A DNA stretch of 64,000 bases, from the NCBI RefSeq assembly GCF_002021565.1, contig NZ_MSZX01000002.1:27-64026 (forward strand), written 5' to 3'. Of this stretch, positions 19,706-28,960 are shown piece after piece. This stretch comes from Paenibacillus selenitireducens. GTDB taxonomy: Bacteria > Bacillota > Bacilli > Paenibacillales > Paenibacillaceae. Numbering within the stretch: the stretch's first letter is position 1; each line of letters starts with the position of its first letter. Below the pieces are notes generated by a model that was not told the DNA's origin, did not search any database, and saw only the letters and a program-made list of their open reading frames with translations. A program made the translations under genes and the position numbers.

Positions 19706-20152
19706 ATGGGACAACGTGTGAAAATCTCGCAAAATACGGCAATTATGATCGAACGTGCGCGCCGGTTTGGCGTTACCAATGAGGTGCTATTACAAGTGGT
19801 AGCAACGGGTGATCTTACACCCTTAAAAGTTGCCGAAGCTGAATATTACAGCTATGATGAATTTCTCTCCTATGCGGAAGAGAATGGCGAGCCGCTTGAA
19901 GAGGCTATTCGTAACGGTTATCAGATCACATTCAATACGAACAATGGGTTGAAGGTATGGTTATTCGAGAAATTCGGTGTGGAAGCAGGACGTGATTTCA
20001 CGCCAAGCGAAGGCCGTGTGGACGAGCTTACGCTCTCCTCCGATCATATTGAAGCCTTGAAACAAGCTTTAGCTGCGAACTGGGTCGTTAAAGATTCAGG
20101 TGAGACAGCATCAGAACGTAAAATCTCGGTGGTTATTCGCGCACTTGCGTAA
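19706..20152 (+). CDS. Conserved-looking hypothetical protein after the importer
   Basis: 148 aa, soluble, mixed alpha/beta, no Cys and no membrane segment. GAGGAGGAT precedes the ATG. It lies 36 nt after the OppF-type gene and before the operon terminator, so it is probably co-transcribed with the importer. The sequence starts GQRVKISQNTAIMIERARR and ends with an alternating strand KISVVIRALA. I do not recognise the family. A link to peptide use rests on position only. Confidence 0.7.
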   Translation: MGQRVKISQNTAIMIERARRFGVTNEVLLQVVATGDLTPLKVAEAEYYSYDEFLSYAEENGEPLEEAIRNGYQITFNTNNGLKVWLFEKFGVEAGRDFTPSEGRVDELTLSSDHIEALKQALAANWVVKDSGETASERKISVVIRALA

Positions 20153-20169
20153 GAGATTCAGTATAGAGG

Positions 20170-20212
20170 AAGACGCTAAGCTGCCATCAGGCAGAAATTG
20201 GCGTCTTTCTTG
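20170..20212 (+). terminator. Terminator of the importer operon
   Basis: AAGACGC (20170-20176) pairs with GCGTCTT (20201-20207); an inner CTGCC/GGCAG stem stacks inside, followed by TTCTTGT. Confidence 0.8.
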
Positions 20213-20309
20213 TCTATTTTAGGCGAATTCAGCTTGGAATCGAATACAATTTCATTCCGCATTATGTTACAATAGAAGTTATGATTTTGTAGATGAAGGG
20301 ACATGGGGC

Positions 20310-21902
20310 ATGAGCAAAACAATAGCCGAAGAATTAAAGAAGGAAGTCGATAAACGACGGACGTTCGCGATTATTTCTCACCCGGATGCCGGTAAAACGA
20401 CATTGACGGAGAAGCTGCTCTTATTTGGGGGCGCGATTCGTGAGGCGGGGTCTGTAAAAGCACGTAAAGCAAGCAAACATGCAACATCTGACTGGATGGA
20501 AATCGAGAAGCAGCGTGGGATCTCGGTTACGTCCTCTGTGATGCAATTTGATTATAAAGGCCATCGGATTAACATTCTGGATACACCGGGTCACCAAGAT
20601 TTCAGTGAAGATACGTATCGTACCTTAACGGCAGCCGATAGCGCGGTCATGTTGATCGACGTAGCGAAAGGGGTCGAGGCGCAGACGGTGAAGCTGTTCC
20701 AAGTCTGTGCGAAACGCGGCATCCCTATTTTTACATTCATCAACAAATTAGACCGTGAAGGACGCAGTCCTTTTGATTTGATGGAAGAGCTGGAGGAAGT
20801 GCTTGGTATCCGTTCGGTACCGATGAACTGGCCGATCGGAACGGGCCGCGATTTGTGTGGTGTATACGACCGGGTCCATAACCAAGTCGAGTTATTCCAA
20901 GGCAATGATCATTCCGAGATTGAAGTTCGCAAAGTGGATGGTTACGAGGATCCGATTATCCGCGAAATGGCGGGTGAATTCCTGCATGATCAATTATGCC
21001 AAGACTTAGAGCTCTTAGATGTTGCGGGCGACCCGTTTGACTTGGAAAAGGTAAAGCGCGGCGAATTAACGCCGGTATTCTTCGGAAGTGCGATCAATAA
21101 CTTCGGTGTGCAGACGTTCTTAGAGAACTTCCTGGAGCTTGCACCAAAACCAACGCCTCGGAATAGCACGGCGGGAATGATTGATCCGCTGGAAGATGAG
21201 AAGTTCTCGGGTTATATCTTTAAAATCCAAGCCAATATGAACCCAGCCCATCGTGACCGGATCGCATTCATGCGGATCTGCTCAGGCAAATTCCAACGCG
21301 GTATGAGCGTGAGACATGTTCGGGCAGGAAAAGAAATTAAGCTTGCTCAACCACAGCAATTTTTGGCGCAAGATCGGGATATCGTGCAAGAGGCATTCCC
21401 TGGCGATATCATCGGATTGTTCGATCCAGGAATCTTCCGGATCGGGGATTCGCTCAGCCAAGGCAGTGATGTGGTATTCGATGAATTGCCGACGTTCTCA
21501 CCGGAGATCTTTGCAAAAGTAACGGTGAAGAACGCATTGAAGCATAAGCAATATCAGAAAGGAATCGACCAACTTACGGAAGAAGGGACGATTCAGGTCT
21601 TTCAATCCGCAAGCGGGTTCGATGAGACCATCCTTGGGGTTGTCGGTCAACTGCAATTTGAGGTATTTGAATATCGGATGAAAGGTGAATACGGCGTAGA
21701 TATTCAATTACACCGGATGACCTACCAATTTGCTCGTTGGATCGTGGACGAGAACAAAATTGATCCAGGCAAGTTCCGTATTAACTCGCAGTTAGTTACT
21801 GACAAGAAGGGCAATTATGTCGTTCTATTCGAGAACGAATATGCGATGCGGACCGCGATGGATAAGAATCCGACCGCGAAATTCCTCGAAACAGCGCCGT
21901 AA
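20310..21902 (+). CDS. prfC: Peptide chain release factor 3
   Basis: 530 aa, the family length. The G domain has HPDAGKTT at 24-31, LDTPGHQDFSEDTYR and NKLDREG, followed by the RF3 domains. RF3 is a GTPase that recycles RF1/RF2 from the ribosome after peptide release. A TACAAT with TG one base upstream (about 20265-20273) serves as likely extended -10. Bounded by terminators on both sides, so monocistronic. B. subtilis lacks this gene, while several other Firmicutes have it (from memory). Confidence 0.96.
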   Translation: MSKTIAEELKKEVDKRRTFAIISHPDAGKTTLTEKLLLFGGAIREAGSVKARKASKHATSDWMEIEKQRGISVTSSVMQFDYKGHRINILDTPGHQDFSEDTYRTLTAADSAVMLIDVAKGVEAQTVKLFQVCAKRGIPIFTFINKLDREGRSPFDLMEELEEVLGIRSVPMNWPIGTGRDLCGVYDRVHNQVELFQGNDHSEIEVRKVDGYEDPIIREMAGEFLHDQLCQDLELLDVAGDPFDLEKVKRGELTPVFFGSAINNFGVQTFLENFLELAPKPTPRNSTAGMIDPLEDEKFSGYIFKIQANMNPAHRDRIAFMRICSGKFQRGMSVRHVRAGKEIKLAQPQQFLAQDRDIVQEAFPGDIIGLFDPGIFRIGDSLSQGSDVVFDELPTFSPEIFAKVTVKNALKHKQYQKGIDQLTEEGTIQVFQSASGFDETILGVVGQLQFEVFEYRMKGEYGVDIQLHRMTYQFARWIVDENKIDPGKFRINSQLVTDKKGNYVVLFENEYAMRTAMDKNPTAKFLETAP

Positions 21903-21922
21903 CAAATCTGTCATAAAATCTT

Positions 21923-21967
21923 AAGGTTATTGATACGTTGGACGTATCGATAACCTTATTTTTTTGT
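21923..21967 (+). terminator. prfC terminator
   Basis: 16-bp stem (21923-21938 with 21942-21957, one G-U), 3-nt loop, then a T run. Confidence 0.92.
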
Positions 21968-22054
21968 GATAAACTGGATCATATTACCATTAAATGAAAG
22001 CGCAACCAACATTGTGAAGACAGGGCATCATGGATGGGTGGGGAGGAGAAAAGG

Positions 22055-23197
22055 ATGTATCGGTTGCTCATAGCGGATCATAACACCCAAGAACGGGAAG
22101 GATTGGAATGGTTAATCACCCGAATCATGCCCGGGACCTTCGAGTTGATTCATGAGGTGAGTGTATCCGCTACAGTACAGCAAGCGGCAACGTGCGAACC
22201 GGATGTGATTCTAATGAACTTCACGCTATCCGAGCGTGAGGACTTGGAACTTCTAGAACAAATCAGACACGTGAGCCCCAGGAGTAAAACGGTGGTTGTA
22301 AAGCATATCATGAAAGAACATCTCATCACGGGTATGCAACGAATCGTGCAAGAGCTCGATCAGGAACATATGAAGCGGGTAGAGGAGAAGCAGCAGCAAG
22401 AAGGGATATTTCCCTTGATCCCGTTAATGGAGAACCAACTGGCATTATTATTCATGATGGAAAAGACGTGTGACCAGATGATAGAGAAATTTTCCCGACT
22501 CTTGCAGGTGGACATCGACGCAGGTTATGCCGTGACGGTTGCCTTTCCTCAGGTGGAGGGCATCAGCCCCACAGAAAATCACTTGCGATTAGGAAGATTT
22601 TACGATGATGTTCGAAATTTTATGAAGATGTTAGGTCCTTGTATTGTGAGTCCTCTCATGAATCGATATATGAACGTCTTCTTTGTGTTCGAACGGAATT
22701 CTTCCTGCACCCGTCATGCAGCAGCATGTCAGACGGAACGGCTTGTACGGTGGTTAGATCATATATACGGTACGAAAGTCACTTTAGGGATCGGATTGCT
22801 AATGCATACCAAAGATGTGCTCCGCCAGTCGTATCGGCAAGCTGCTATTGCTGCAGCCTATGGAGAAGCCCAGAGCAAGTCGGTGGCTGCCTTTGAAGAG
22901 GTGCAGAAACGGGCGAGCGAGCAGAATACGCAATGGTTAAAGCGCGATACGCCTATTGATTTTTCGCTTCGTCCCGAAATGCAGCTGAAGTGGGAGGAGT
23001 TAGAGCTGCGGAGGGTTCAGGAGATTGGAGCACTGATGGAACAAGCGATTGGATACGTAGAAGAGCAAGGAGATCAAGGTGCCGATGTATCCAAGGTGGC
23101 CCAGTACCTTCGTCTAGAGTCGGACCTATTCAGCGCAATATTCCATGAGGCATCGGGGAAGCCGTTCGAAGAATATGTAACAAAACCTCGAAGGTGA
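22055..23197 (+). CDS. Degenerate receiver/AraC-type regulator (YesN-like), probably not phosphorylated
   Basis: 380 aa from ATG 22055, preceded by GGGGAGGAG. Residues 1-115 resemble a response-regulator receiver (YRLLIADHNTQEREGLEWL), but the phospho-acceptor position reads Asn (DVILMNFTL, N55) and the second acidic-pocket residue is His9. A middle region of about 160 residues is typical of Paenibacillus YesN-type regulators. The end (VAQYLRLESDLFSAIFHEASGKPFEEYV) matches the first AraC helix-turn-helix, then stops at KPRR, so the second one is missing. No kinase gene is adjacent. It may be a phosphorylation-independent or decaying regulator. Confidence 0.75.
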   Translation: MYRLLIADHNTQEREGLEWLITRIMPGTFELIHEVSVSATVQQAATCEPDVILMNFTLSEREDLELLEQIRHVSPRSKTVVVKHIMKEHLITGMQRIVQELDQEHMKRVEEKQQQEGIFPLIPLMENQLALLFMMEKTCDQMIEKFSRLLQVDIDAGYAVTVAFPQVEGISPTENHLRLGRFYDDVRNFMKMLGPCIVSPLMNRYMNVFFVFERNSSCTRHAAACQTERLVRWLDHIYGTKVTLGIGLLMHTKDVLRQSYRQAAIAAAYGEAQSKSVAAFEEVQKRASEQNTQWLKRDTPIDFSLRPEMQLKWEELELRRVQEIGALMEQAIGYVEEQGDQGADVSKVAQYLRLESDLFSAIFHEASGKPFEEYVTKPRR

Positions 23198-23235
23198 AGG
23201 TATAAGCGCTTAGATGTAACGACATAAGACACACA

Positions 23236-23264
23236 AGGGAGCTGATCTCATAGATCAGCTCCCT
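23236..23264. terminator. Bidirectional terminator
   Basis: Perfect 12-bp stem (23236-23247 with 23253-23264), 5-nt loop, between convergent genes. Confidence 0.85.
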
Positions 23265-23273
23265 CTTATCAAA

Positions 23274-24353
23274 TCATTGCAATATGACCGTGTCTTTCTC
23301 TTTTAACCCTTCCGTAACTTCGGTCTTGTCAGAAGTCTCGAGGCCAATTTTTATGTATTTCTTTTCAACACCCGTAGCGGTTTTCAAATTGACATAGTAT
23401 TGATCCTTCTCGCGTTGGATCGCAATGGTTGGGATCACCAGCACATTGGGTTTATTCGCAACTTCGATGGAACCGGTTAAGCTAAGTCCTGCGATCAGAT
23501 TCTCATTCTTGGAAAGACTAATGTTGACCTGGAACTGTGCGGCTTGCGCGGTTGTATTCTGCTCGGTTCCTGTTTTGGCAAATTTGGAGACGCTCTCGAC
23601 CTTACCGTCTAATACAATATCTTTCAGGGCATTGATTTTGACTTTGACAGGCATGCCGGTTTTGATCTGGAATACATCCTGTTCTCCGACAAACGTGACG
23701 AGCTGCAATTTATCTAAATCGACCACTTTCCCAATACGATCATTCTCTCGTACGGCCTTTGGTATGTTATTCGCATCATCAAAGAGGAAGATGCCAGGCT
23801 TGGATGTTTTAAATTCAGATTGGAGCAGTTTTTTCTTCTTGGCGTTCAATTCGGTTTGGTTGATTTGGTCGTTCACTTGATTGAGGTCATTCATGATCTT
23901 GTTCTTCTCACGTTCCGCGAATCCGCGTTTGGCCTCCGCTTCATTTAGCGCAAGATCTGCACCCATATCAGCTGTATTAGCCTGCAAATCATTTAACCGC
24001 GCTTCTAGTGCAGATTTCTCCAACTGTGCTTCAAGCTGCGAAATTTCGTTATTGATTTTCGTGCGATCAAGAGAGAAAAGCGTTGTGCCTTTCTTGATCT
24101 GCATCCCGTCCTTCACATGCCAAGAAACCACATCAGCATCGTAAGGGGCATAGACAATGGTCTCATTGAGATAAGAGGATTTCCCTTTCACGTCAATGGT
24201 TTTGGCAAGATTTTCACGCGTTACCTCGAATTGCAGCGCTGAATCCGTACTATCTGCGATCACAGGCTTTTTCGGCGAGCTCATGTTATAAAGCCCAAAG
24301 CTGATGCCGATCACGATCAATGCGGCGATTCCGAGCCATATTTTCTTTTTCAT
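23274..24353 (-). CDS. HlyD/MacA-type membrane fusion protein
   Basis: About 359 aa from ATG 24353 (a GTG at 24365 has almost no spacer to AGGAG). One N-terminal membrane anchor (IWLGIAALIVIGISFGLY), a biotinyl-lipoyl-like half-motif (APYDADVVSWHVKDG), an alpha-helical hairpin (about 95-165) and beta-barrel domains ending in a GLKEKDTVIL motif. Such adaptors couple MacB-type ABC transporters to export. It is the last gene of a three-gene minus-strand operon with the permease and ATPase. Confidence 0.88.
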   Translation of the reverse strand: MKKKIWLGIAALIVIGISFGLYNMSSPKKPVIADSTDSALQFEVTRENLAKTIDVKGKSSYLNETIVYAPYDADVVSWHVKDGMQIKKGTTLFSLDRTKINNEISQLEAQLEKSALEARLNDLQANTADMGADLALNEAEAKRGFAEREKNKIMNDLNQVNDQINQTELNAKKKKLLQSEFKTSKPGIFLFDDANNIPKAVRENDRIGKVVDLDKLQLVTFVGEQDVFQIKTGMPVKVKINALKDIVLDGKVESVSKFAKTGTEQNTTAQAAQFQVNISLSKNENLIAGLSLTGSIEVANKPNVLVIPTIAIQREKDQYYVNLKTATGVEKKYIKIGLETSDKTEVTEGLKEKDTVILQ

Positions 24354-24386
24354 ATCCGTTGTCACACTCCTGAAATATATAAAGTT

Positions 24387-25757
24387 CTAATCTCGTTTGA
24401 TGGCTGTTAATGCATCCGTTCTGGACGCGCTGATGGCAGGATAAATACCAGATAGCACGCCTGTTAACACAGCGAAGAACACGCCAACACCAAGAATCCA
24501 TGAAGATATAAAAATAATGCTGCCTTCTTCGCTTGGATCTGTCATCATCAGTAGTGCATTAATCCCCCAGACGACCCAATAGGAGAAGAGAATGCCGAAG
24601 ATCCCGCCAATCAGTCCGAGCAGTGCAGATTCGACGATAAACATATTGCGGATTTGCGCTAAGTTCGCACCAAGCACCTTCATGATTCCGATTTGCCGAC
24701 GTCGTTGATAGGTCGACATCGTCATGGCGACAACGATCGAGATGGAGGCGATGAATAAAACGAATAATCCCACACCTAAAGCGATGGTCCGTACAATCGC
24801 AAATTGATCTTTCAACCGGTCCTGTTGACTCAAGTTATTTTGCGGTGAGACACGCAGTTTCTTGATTGTATCGTCTAAGCCTTGTACGTTCTTTACATCA
24901 TCGACTTTGACAACGGCTCTGGAGAAGTTAGCGGTTAATTCTGGCTGTAAATCCGTACCGCTGCGTGCGGTTTTCATCGTCTCTACAATTTGTTCTGCCA
25001 GCTCATGCGAGATATAGGCCTGCTTCATATATGGAATTTGATTTTCGCTAACACCTGAAGGTTTCTTCAACACGCCAACAACCCGCACGGGAATCTCAAT
25101 GATCTTTGGATTGTTGAGATCTCGGGTTGCATCGACCTGCAATTTCAGTTGTTTTTGGTACAAGGGTGTCACAATCTTGCCTAATTCACGATACGTCTCC
25201 CACAGAGATTCGTCGTTCGGATTCGCGTTCAATTGCTTCTCGCGCATTTCTTGCGATACCGGATCCGTTAGGCCCATCATCGCACCATAACTTAAGATAA
25301 TGGTGTTCTCTTGTTCAGAGATTCCGCCTTGTTGAAACGAATTGTCAAATGCCTCAAGCGAATCCAAATTGGTCGCGGTCAGTTCAACACGACCCTCCTT
25401 ATCGTCATCTAGCTTAAAGGGAAAGTTGCCCAAATCTTTATACGTTCCGACGGCCTTAACATGCGGGAGCTGTCTAATAATATCAACCTTCTGCTTCGTA
25501 ATCACGTCACGATCCGATGTCTGTTCCGTGCTTGGGTCCGCCGAACCGTTACTAGCTTTATTCATGATTGTAATTTCATCGGTTTTCAGGAACGCATTAA
25601 CTTGATCCTGCGCATATTGCTGTGCGGATTCACCGAGGGACAAGGCAACGATGATGGCAGCCGATCCGATGGCAATGCCAATCGTACACATGGCCGTGAC
25701 CACTTTGCGTCGCTTGAGCTGATCCCAACCAATGCTTATGTAATCTCTTAATCTCAT
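24387..25757 (-). CDS. MacB-type ABC transporter permease (FtsX family)
   Basis: 456 aa. An N-terminal membrane helix (RRKVVTAMCTIGIAIGSAAI), a large extracellular MacB_PCD domain, and three C-terminal helices of the FtsX fold (TMSTYQRRRQIGIMKVLGAN is the conserved cytoplasmic loop). MacB-type systems export peptides, antibiotics or signals by mechanotransmission, without the substrate passing through the membrane. The start overlaps the ATPase stop by ATGA. Confidence 0.9.
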   Translation of the reverse strand: MRLRDYISIGWDQLKRRKVVTAMCTIGIAIGSAAIIVALSLGESAQQYAQDQVNAFLKTDEITIMNKASNGSADPSTEQTSDRDVITKQKVDIIRQLPHVKAVGTYKDLGNFPFKLDDDKEGRVELTATNLDSLEAFDNSFQQGGISEQENTIILSYGAMMGLTDPVSQEMREKQLNANPNDESLWETYRELGKIVTPLYQKQLKLQVDATRDLNNPKIIEIPVRVVGVLKKPSGVSENQIPYMKQAYISHELAEQIVETMKTARSGTDLQPELTANFSRAVVKVDDVKNVQGLDDTIKKLRVSPQNNLSQQDRLKDQFAIVRTIALGVGLFVLFIASISIVVAMTMSTYQRRRQIGIMKVLGANLAQIRNMFIVESALLGLIGGIFGILFSYWVVWGINALLMMTDPSEEGSIIFISSWILGVGVFFAVLTGVLSGIYPAISASRTDALTAIKRD

Positions 25758-26446
25758 GCGGGATGCCCCCCTGCGACCGTCTGATCGATAAGGTAACCAT
25801 CTCGCAGCTGGATAATCCGCTTCGTCCGGGTAGCTACCTCTTGTTCATGGGTAACGATGACGAAGGTGATATGCAAGGTTTCATTCAATTCAATCAATAG
25901 ATTAATAATTTCATTCTCTGTTTTGGTATCCAGATTCCCGGTTGGCTCATCGGCGAACACAATGGACGGCATGGTAATGAGTGAACGCGCAATACTAACC
26001 CGTTGTTGCTGTCCACCGGAGAGCTGAGATGGGAACATTTCAGTCTTCTCTTTGAGCCCAACCTTCTCAAGCAATGCCATGGCGCGATCTCGTCGCTCGC
26101 TCCGTTTCACCCCTTGGAATACGAGCGGCAGCTCAACATTCTCACGAACGGTCATATGGGAAATGAGCTCGTAAGCTTGAAAAATAAAACCGATATTCGT
26201 GCGCCGGAATTCCGCTAGTTTATTTTCACTCATTTTCTCAATGGCTTGATCCGCGATAAAAATACTGCCTTCCGTAGGTTTCATCAATCCAGCCATCAAG
26301 TTCAAGAGCGTAGATTTACCGGAACCGGAGCTGCCGAGTAACGCAACGATTTCGCCTTTATGTATGGTGAAATTGATTTCTTTAAGTACGGGGGTATCTT
26401 CACTTCCGTTGCGGAACACGTGGGATAAATTTTGTACTCGCAGCAA
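25754..26446 (-). CDS. MacB/LolD-type ABC transporter ATPase
   Basis: 230 aa from TTG 26446, which has AGGAGGAT 5 nt upstream; the frame is open further upstream but without a site. Walker A GSSGSGKS at 38-45, signature LSGGQQQRVSIARSL, Walker B IVFADEPTGNLDT, H-loop VTHEQEVA. First gene of the efflux operon. Substrate cannot be told from sequence; a cell-envelope antibiotic or peptide is plausible because no sensor system adjoins it. Confidence 0.92.
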   Translation of the reverse strand: MLRVQNLSHVFRNGSEDTPVLKEINFTIHKGEIVALLGSSGSGKSTLLNLMAGLMKPTEGSIFIADQAIEKMSENKLAEFRRTNIGFIFQAYELISHMTVRENVELPLVFQGVKRSERRDRAMALLEKVGLKEKTEMFPSQLSGGQQQRVSIARSLITMPSIVFADEPTGNLDTKTENEIINLLIELNETLHITFVIVTHEQEVATRTKRIIQLRDGYLIDQTVAGGHPA

Positions 26447-26573
26447 GATGTATCCTCCTTTTTTAAGTCCTCTATCCATAGACGATGAATCTAGCAGATT
26501 CCCCTGCATCGATCCTAACAATACTATAGTAGAACGTTTGAGGGGAGAATACGTTTCTTAATTTTGAATAAAC

Positions 26574-26605
26574 AAAGAACCTTTCCCTAAGGAAAGGCAC
26601 TTTTT
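26574..26605. terminator. Terminator after sspI
   Basis: CCTTTCC (26581-26587) with GGAAAGG (26592-26598), T-rich on both outer sides, so it can work in both directions. Confidence 0.75.
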
Positions 26606-26611
26606 CGATGA

Positions 26612-26842
26612 TTACGAATGAGCCGGGCTTGGCGCCTTCAGCTTCTCCTGCAACGCTGTAATGAGCTTGTCGTGGGTTTGTGCATCAACTTGTTTCCAAA
26701 TTAATTCGAATAAAACCCCAAGCCCTGGCAGCGCGCGTTCGTCATAATCGATGGAATCCTCAATCATGTCGGTTATTTCTGCATCGGTCTTGTTCTGTAC
26801 TTTACGTAAAATGGCTTGGCGCAAATCCAGTTGAATACCCAT
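26612..26842 (-). CDS. sspI: Small acid-soluble spore protein I
   Basis: 76 aa from ATG 26842, which has GGAGGTG 6 nt upstream; the frame extends upstream without a site. The motif LPGLGVLFELIWKQ and the start MGIQLDLRQAI are close to B. subtilis SspI. SspI is a minor spore-core protein made in the forespore. In B. subtilis sspI adjoins the rRNA methyltransferase ysgA; here a K+ channel gene lies between the two. Confidence 0.9.
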   Translation of the reverse strand: MGIQLDLRQAILRKVQNKTDAEITDMIEDSIDYDERALPGLGVLFELIWKQVDAQTHDKLITALQEKLKAPSPAHS

Positions 26843-26936
26843 GTGGTTCACCTCCAGAAGATTCACAGTTAATATGGCTTCCTTGCGGAGGATTCATTCT
26901 TGAGAAATTGTGCTTTTAGTGGGATGGGCACATGTG

Positions 26937-26945
26937 TGGTATAAT
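26937..26945 (+). promoter_or_regulatory. Extended -10 promoter of the K+ uptake gene
   Basis: TG-G-TATAAT at 26937-26945, about 42 nt before the start codon. No clear -35 box, as is usual for extended -10 promoters. Confidence 0.55.
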
Positions 26946-26986
26946 AAGCACTATTGAATGAGAAGACACGGGGAAGGTGTTAACAA

Positions 26987-27652
26987 ATGGCGAAGAAACA
27001 ATTTGCAGTCATTGGCATGGGACGATTCGGTTCCAGCGTAGCTCGCGCAATCAGCGAAATGGGATTTGAAGTGTTAGCTATCGATACGGATGAGCAGCGT
27101 ACACAAGATGTTGTTAACATCGTAACGCATGCGGTATCCGCAGATTCCACAGATGAAGAAGCGCTGCGCGCATTAGGAATTCGTAATTTTGATGTCGTCG
27201 TTGTATCCATTGGACAAGATATTCAGGCAAGTATTTTAACGACCTTGATCCTGAAGGACTTGGGCGTACCTCGTATTATTGCAAAAGCACAGAATGAGCT
27301 TCACGGGAAAGTATTGAATAAAATTGGCGCAGATAAAGTGATCTATCCGGAAAGGGATATGGGGTTGCGTGTAGCCCATCACTTAGTGTCGCCGAATATT
27401 ATGGACTTTATTGAATTATCCAGCGATCACAGTATTATCGAACTCCAAGCGACTTCACAAATGATTGGCCAGAACTTGAAGCAGCTGAATGTTCGCGCTA
27501 AATTTGGCTGCAACGTCATGGCGATTAAAAATAACGGCAAAATGAATATTTCGCCCCAGGCAGACGATCCGATTAAACCGGATGATGTGCTCATTATTGT
27601 GGGGGCGAACAAAGATATACAGAAGATGGAGATTCAATATTCCACGCCTTAA
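26987..27652 (+). CDS. Ktr/Trk potassium channel regulatory subunit (KtrA/KtrC family)
   Basis: 221 aa, the length of KtrA/KtrC. N-terminal RCK Rossmann domain with GMGRFG at 10-15, C-terminal TrkA_C domain ending in DDVLIIVGANKDIQ. Eight copies form a ring that gates the membrane subunit KtrB/KtrD in response to ATP/ADP; c-di-AMP binds the C-terminal domain in this family. No membrane subunit is encoded nearby, so it must pair with one elsewhere. Confidence 0.93.
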   Translation: MAKKQFAVIGMGRFGSSVARAISEMGFEVLAIDTDEQRTQDVVNIVTHAVSADSTDEEALRALGIRNFDVVVVSIGQDIQASILTTLILKDLGVPRIIAKAQNELHGKVLNKIGADKVIYPERDMGLRVAHHLVSPNIMDFIELSSDHSIIELQATSQMIGQNLKQLNVRAKFGCNVMAIKNNGKMNISPQADDPIKPDDVLIIVGANKDIQKMEIQYSTP

Positions 27653-27695
27653 CAGAATGCATGGATCTTATTGAGCAGGGGGATTATAAGAAGAC

Positions 27696-28490
27696 ATGGA
27701 AATAACCTCTTTACAAAATCCGCGCGTTAAGCAGTGGGCGCAATTATTAGAAAAGAAACATCGCGATAAACAGCGTAAATATATCATTGAAGGGATACAT
27801 CTGGTGCAAGAGGCATTAATCTCGAATGCTCCGATGGAGTGTATCGTGTACTCCATAGAGCAAGGGATGCCAGCGGATATCGAGAAGTTATCTGCCACAC
27901 ACTTGGATGTGGAATGGATTGGTGTGACCGATGCGATTATTGCAAAATGTAGTTCGACGGAAACACCACAGCCGATTTTTGCCGTTGTCGAGAAACATGA
28001 TGCGAATCGAGTGGACGAGGTATTATCTCAACCGAATGCGCTTGTTATTGTCGTGGATGGCGTACAAGATCCGGGGAACTTAGGTACGATTATTCGGAGT
28101 GCGGACGCCGTGCTGGCGGATGCGGTCATCTTGGGCAGAGGGACGGTTGATCTATATAATCCGAAGACCATTCGTTCGACGATGGGATCGCTATTTCATC
28201 TGGCGATTATGGAAGCAGAGCTGCAAGAACTACTCCCGCTGGCGAAGCAAAAGGGTGCCCGCATTGTTAGTACAAGCCTTCAAGCGCAAGAGAATTGTTA
28301 CACATACGACTTCCGTCCTGCAACATGGCTATTAGTCGGGAATGAAGGTAATGGGGTGTCTGAAGCTGCTGAGGCATTTGTAGATGATCGGATTATTATC
28401 CCGATGCCGGGAAAAGCGGAATCGCTGAACGTTGCGATGGCCACATCCGTGTTATTGTACGAGGCATTGCGGCAGCGGAAGTATACATAA
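27696..28490 (+). CDS. TrmH-family (SpoU) RNA 2'-O-methyltransferase, YsgA-like
   Basis: 264 aa. An N-terminal substrate-binding domain (ITSLQNPRVKQWAQLLEKK), then a SPOUT catalytic domain with its three motifs: VVDGVQDPGNLGTIIRSAD, LVGNEGNGVS and ESLNVAMATSVLLYEALRQ. It methylates ribose in rRNA or tRNA using S-adenosylmethionine; 23S rRNA is the likely target by family. In B. subtilis ysgA precedes pheST, which is not present after it here. Confidence 0.92.
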   Translation: MEITSLQNPRVKQWAQLLEKKHRDKQRKYIIEGIHLVQEALISNAPMECIVYSIEQGMPADIEKLSATHLDVEWIGVTDAIIAKCSSTETPQPIFAVVEKHDANRVDEVLSQPNALVIVVDGVQDPGNLGTIIRSADAVLADAVILGRGTVDLYNPKTIRSTMGSLFHLAIMEAELQELLPLAKQKGARIVSTSLQAQENCYTYDFRPATWLLVGNEGNGVSEAAEAFVDDRIIIPMPGKAESLNVAMATSVLLYEALRQRKYT

Positions 28491-28495
28491 GCGTC

Positions 28496-28822
28496 TCATA
28501 TTACAGGTCCGCTCCACACTATTAACAACCATCCTGCATGATATAACATCAGTAAGGAGTACACCACCGTCGTGAATTGGATCAGGCGTTTATGCAGCGG
28601 ATTGGCTCGAATATACGGGTACAATAGAAGCAGAAATAGGGGCATCAGAACTTTCCAGAGATAGAAAAGGACGATGCTCTTCTGATACACGAAACTAGCG
28701 ATCGGATTCGCTTCTGTCACCCAACCTTTGGAGATGCCGAGATGGGTACAGAAGGCATCGAGAATGCTAAATAAAATGATGGCCTGGATAAAGAGCATAT
28801 TGCGGTCTTTGGTCATGGTCAT
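28496..28822 (-). CDS. DUF5658-type small membrane protein
   Basis: 108 aa with three membrane segments. The pattern ILDAFCTHLGI...VTEANPIASFVY (D, T, G and the NP pair) is that of the DUF5658 family, whose function is unknown. Start follows AAAGGACC. It is convergent with the methyltransferase gene, 5 nt away, and has no partner operon. Confidence 0.78.
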   Translation of the reverse strand: MTMTKDRNMLFIQAIILFSILDAFCTHLGISKGWVTEANPIASFVYQKSIVLFYLWKVLMPLFLLLLYPYIRANPLHKRLIQFTTVVYSLLMLYHAGWLLIVWSGPVI

Positions 28823-28890
28823 GATATCGGTCCTTTACGCTAGATTATGGTCATCGAAACCTAGAATATATGTATTCTATGGGATCGGAA

Positions 28891-28936
28891 GATATGAAAA
28901 AGAAGCCTGATTATTAGGCTTCTTTTTTCATATCTT
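28891..28936 (-). terminator. Terminator of the two-component operon
   Basis: A roughly 19-bp stem (28891-28909 with 28917-28936, one bulge) around GATTATT, with T tracts inside the stem. It lies just past the kinase stop. Confidence 0.85.
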
Positions 28937-28960
28937 CTTATCTATTATTTTGACCCGATC

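Noticed and set aside
23190-23240. Frameshift explanation for the short AraC domain
   Set aside because: Other frames after the stop do not give the missing second helix-turn-helix.
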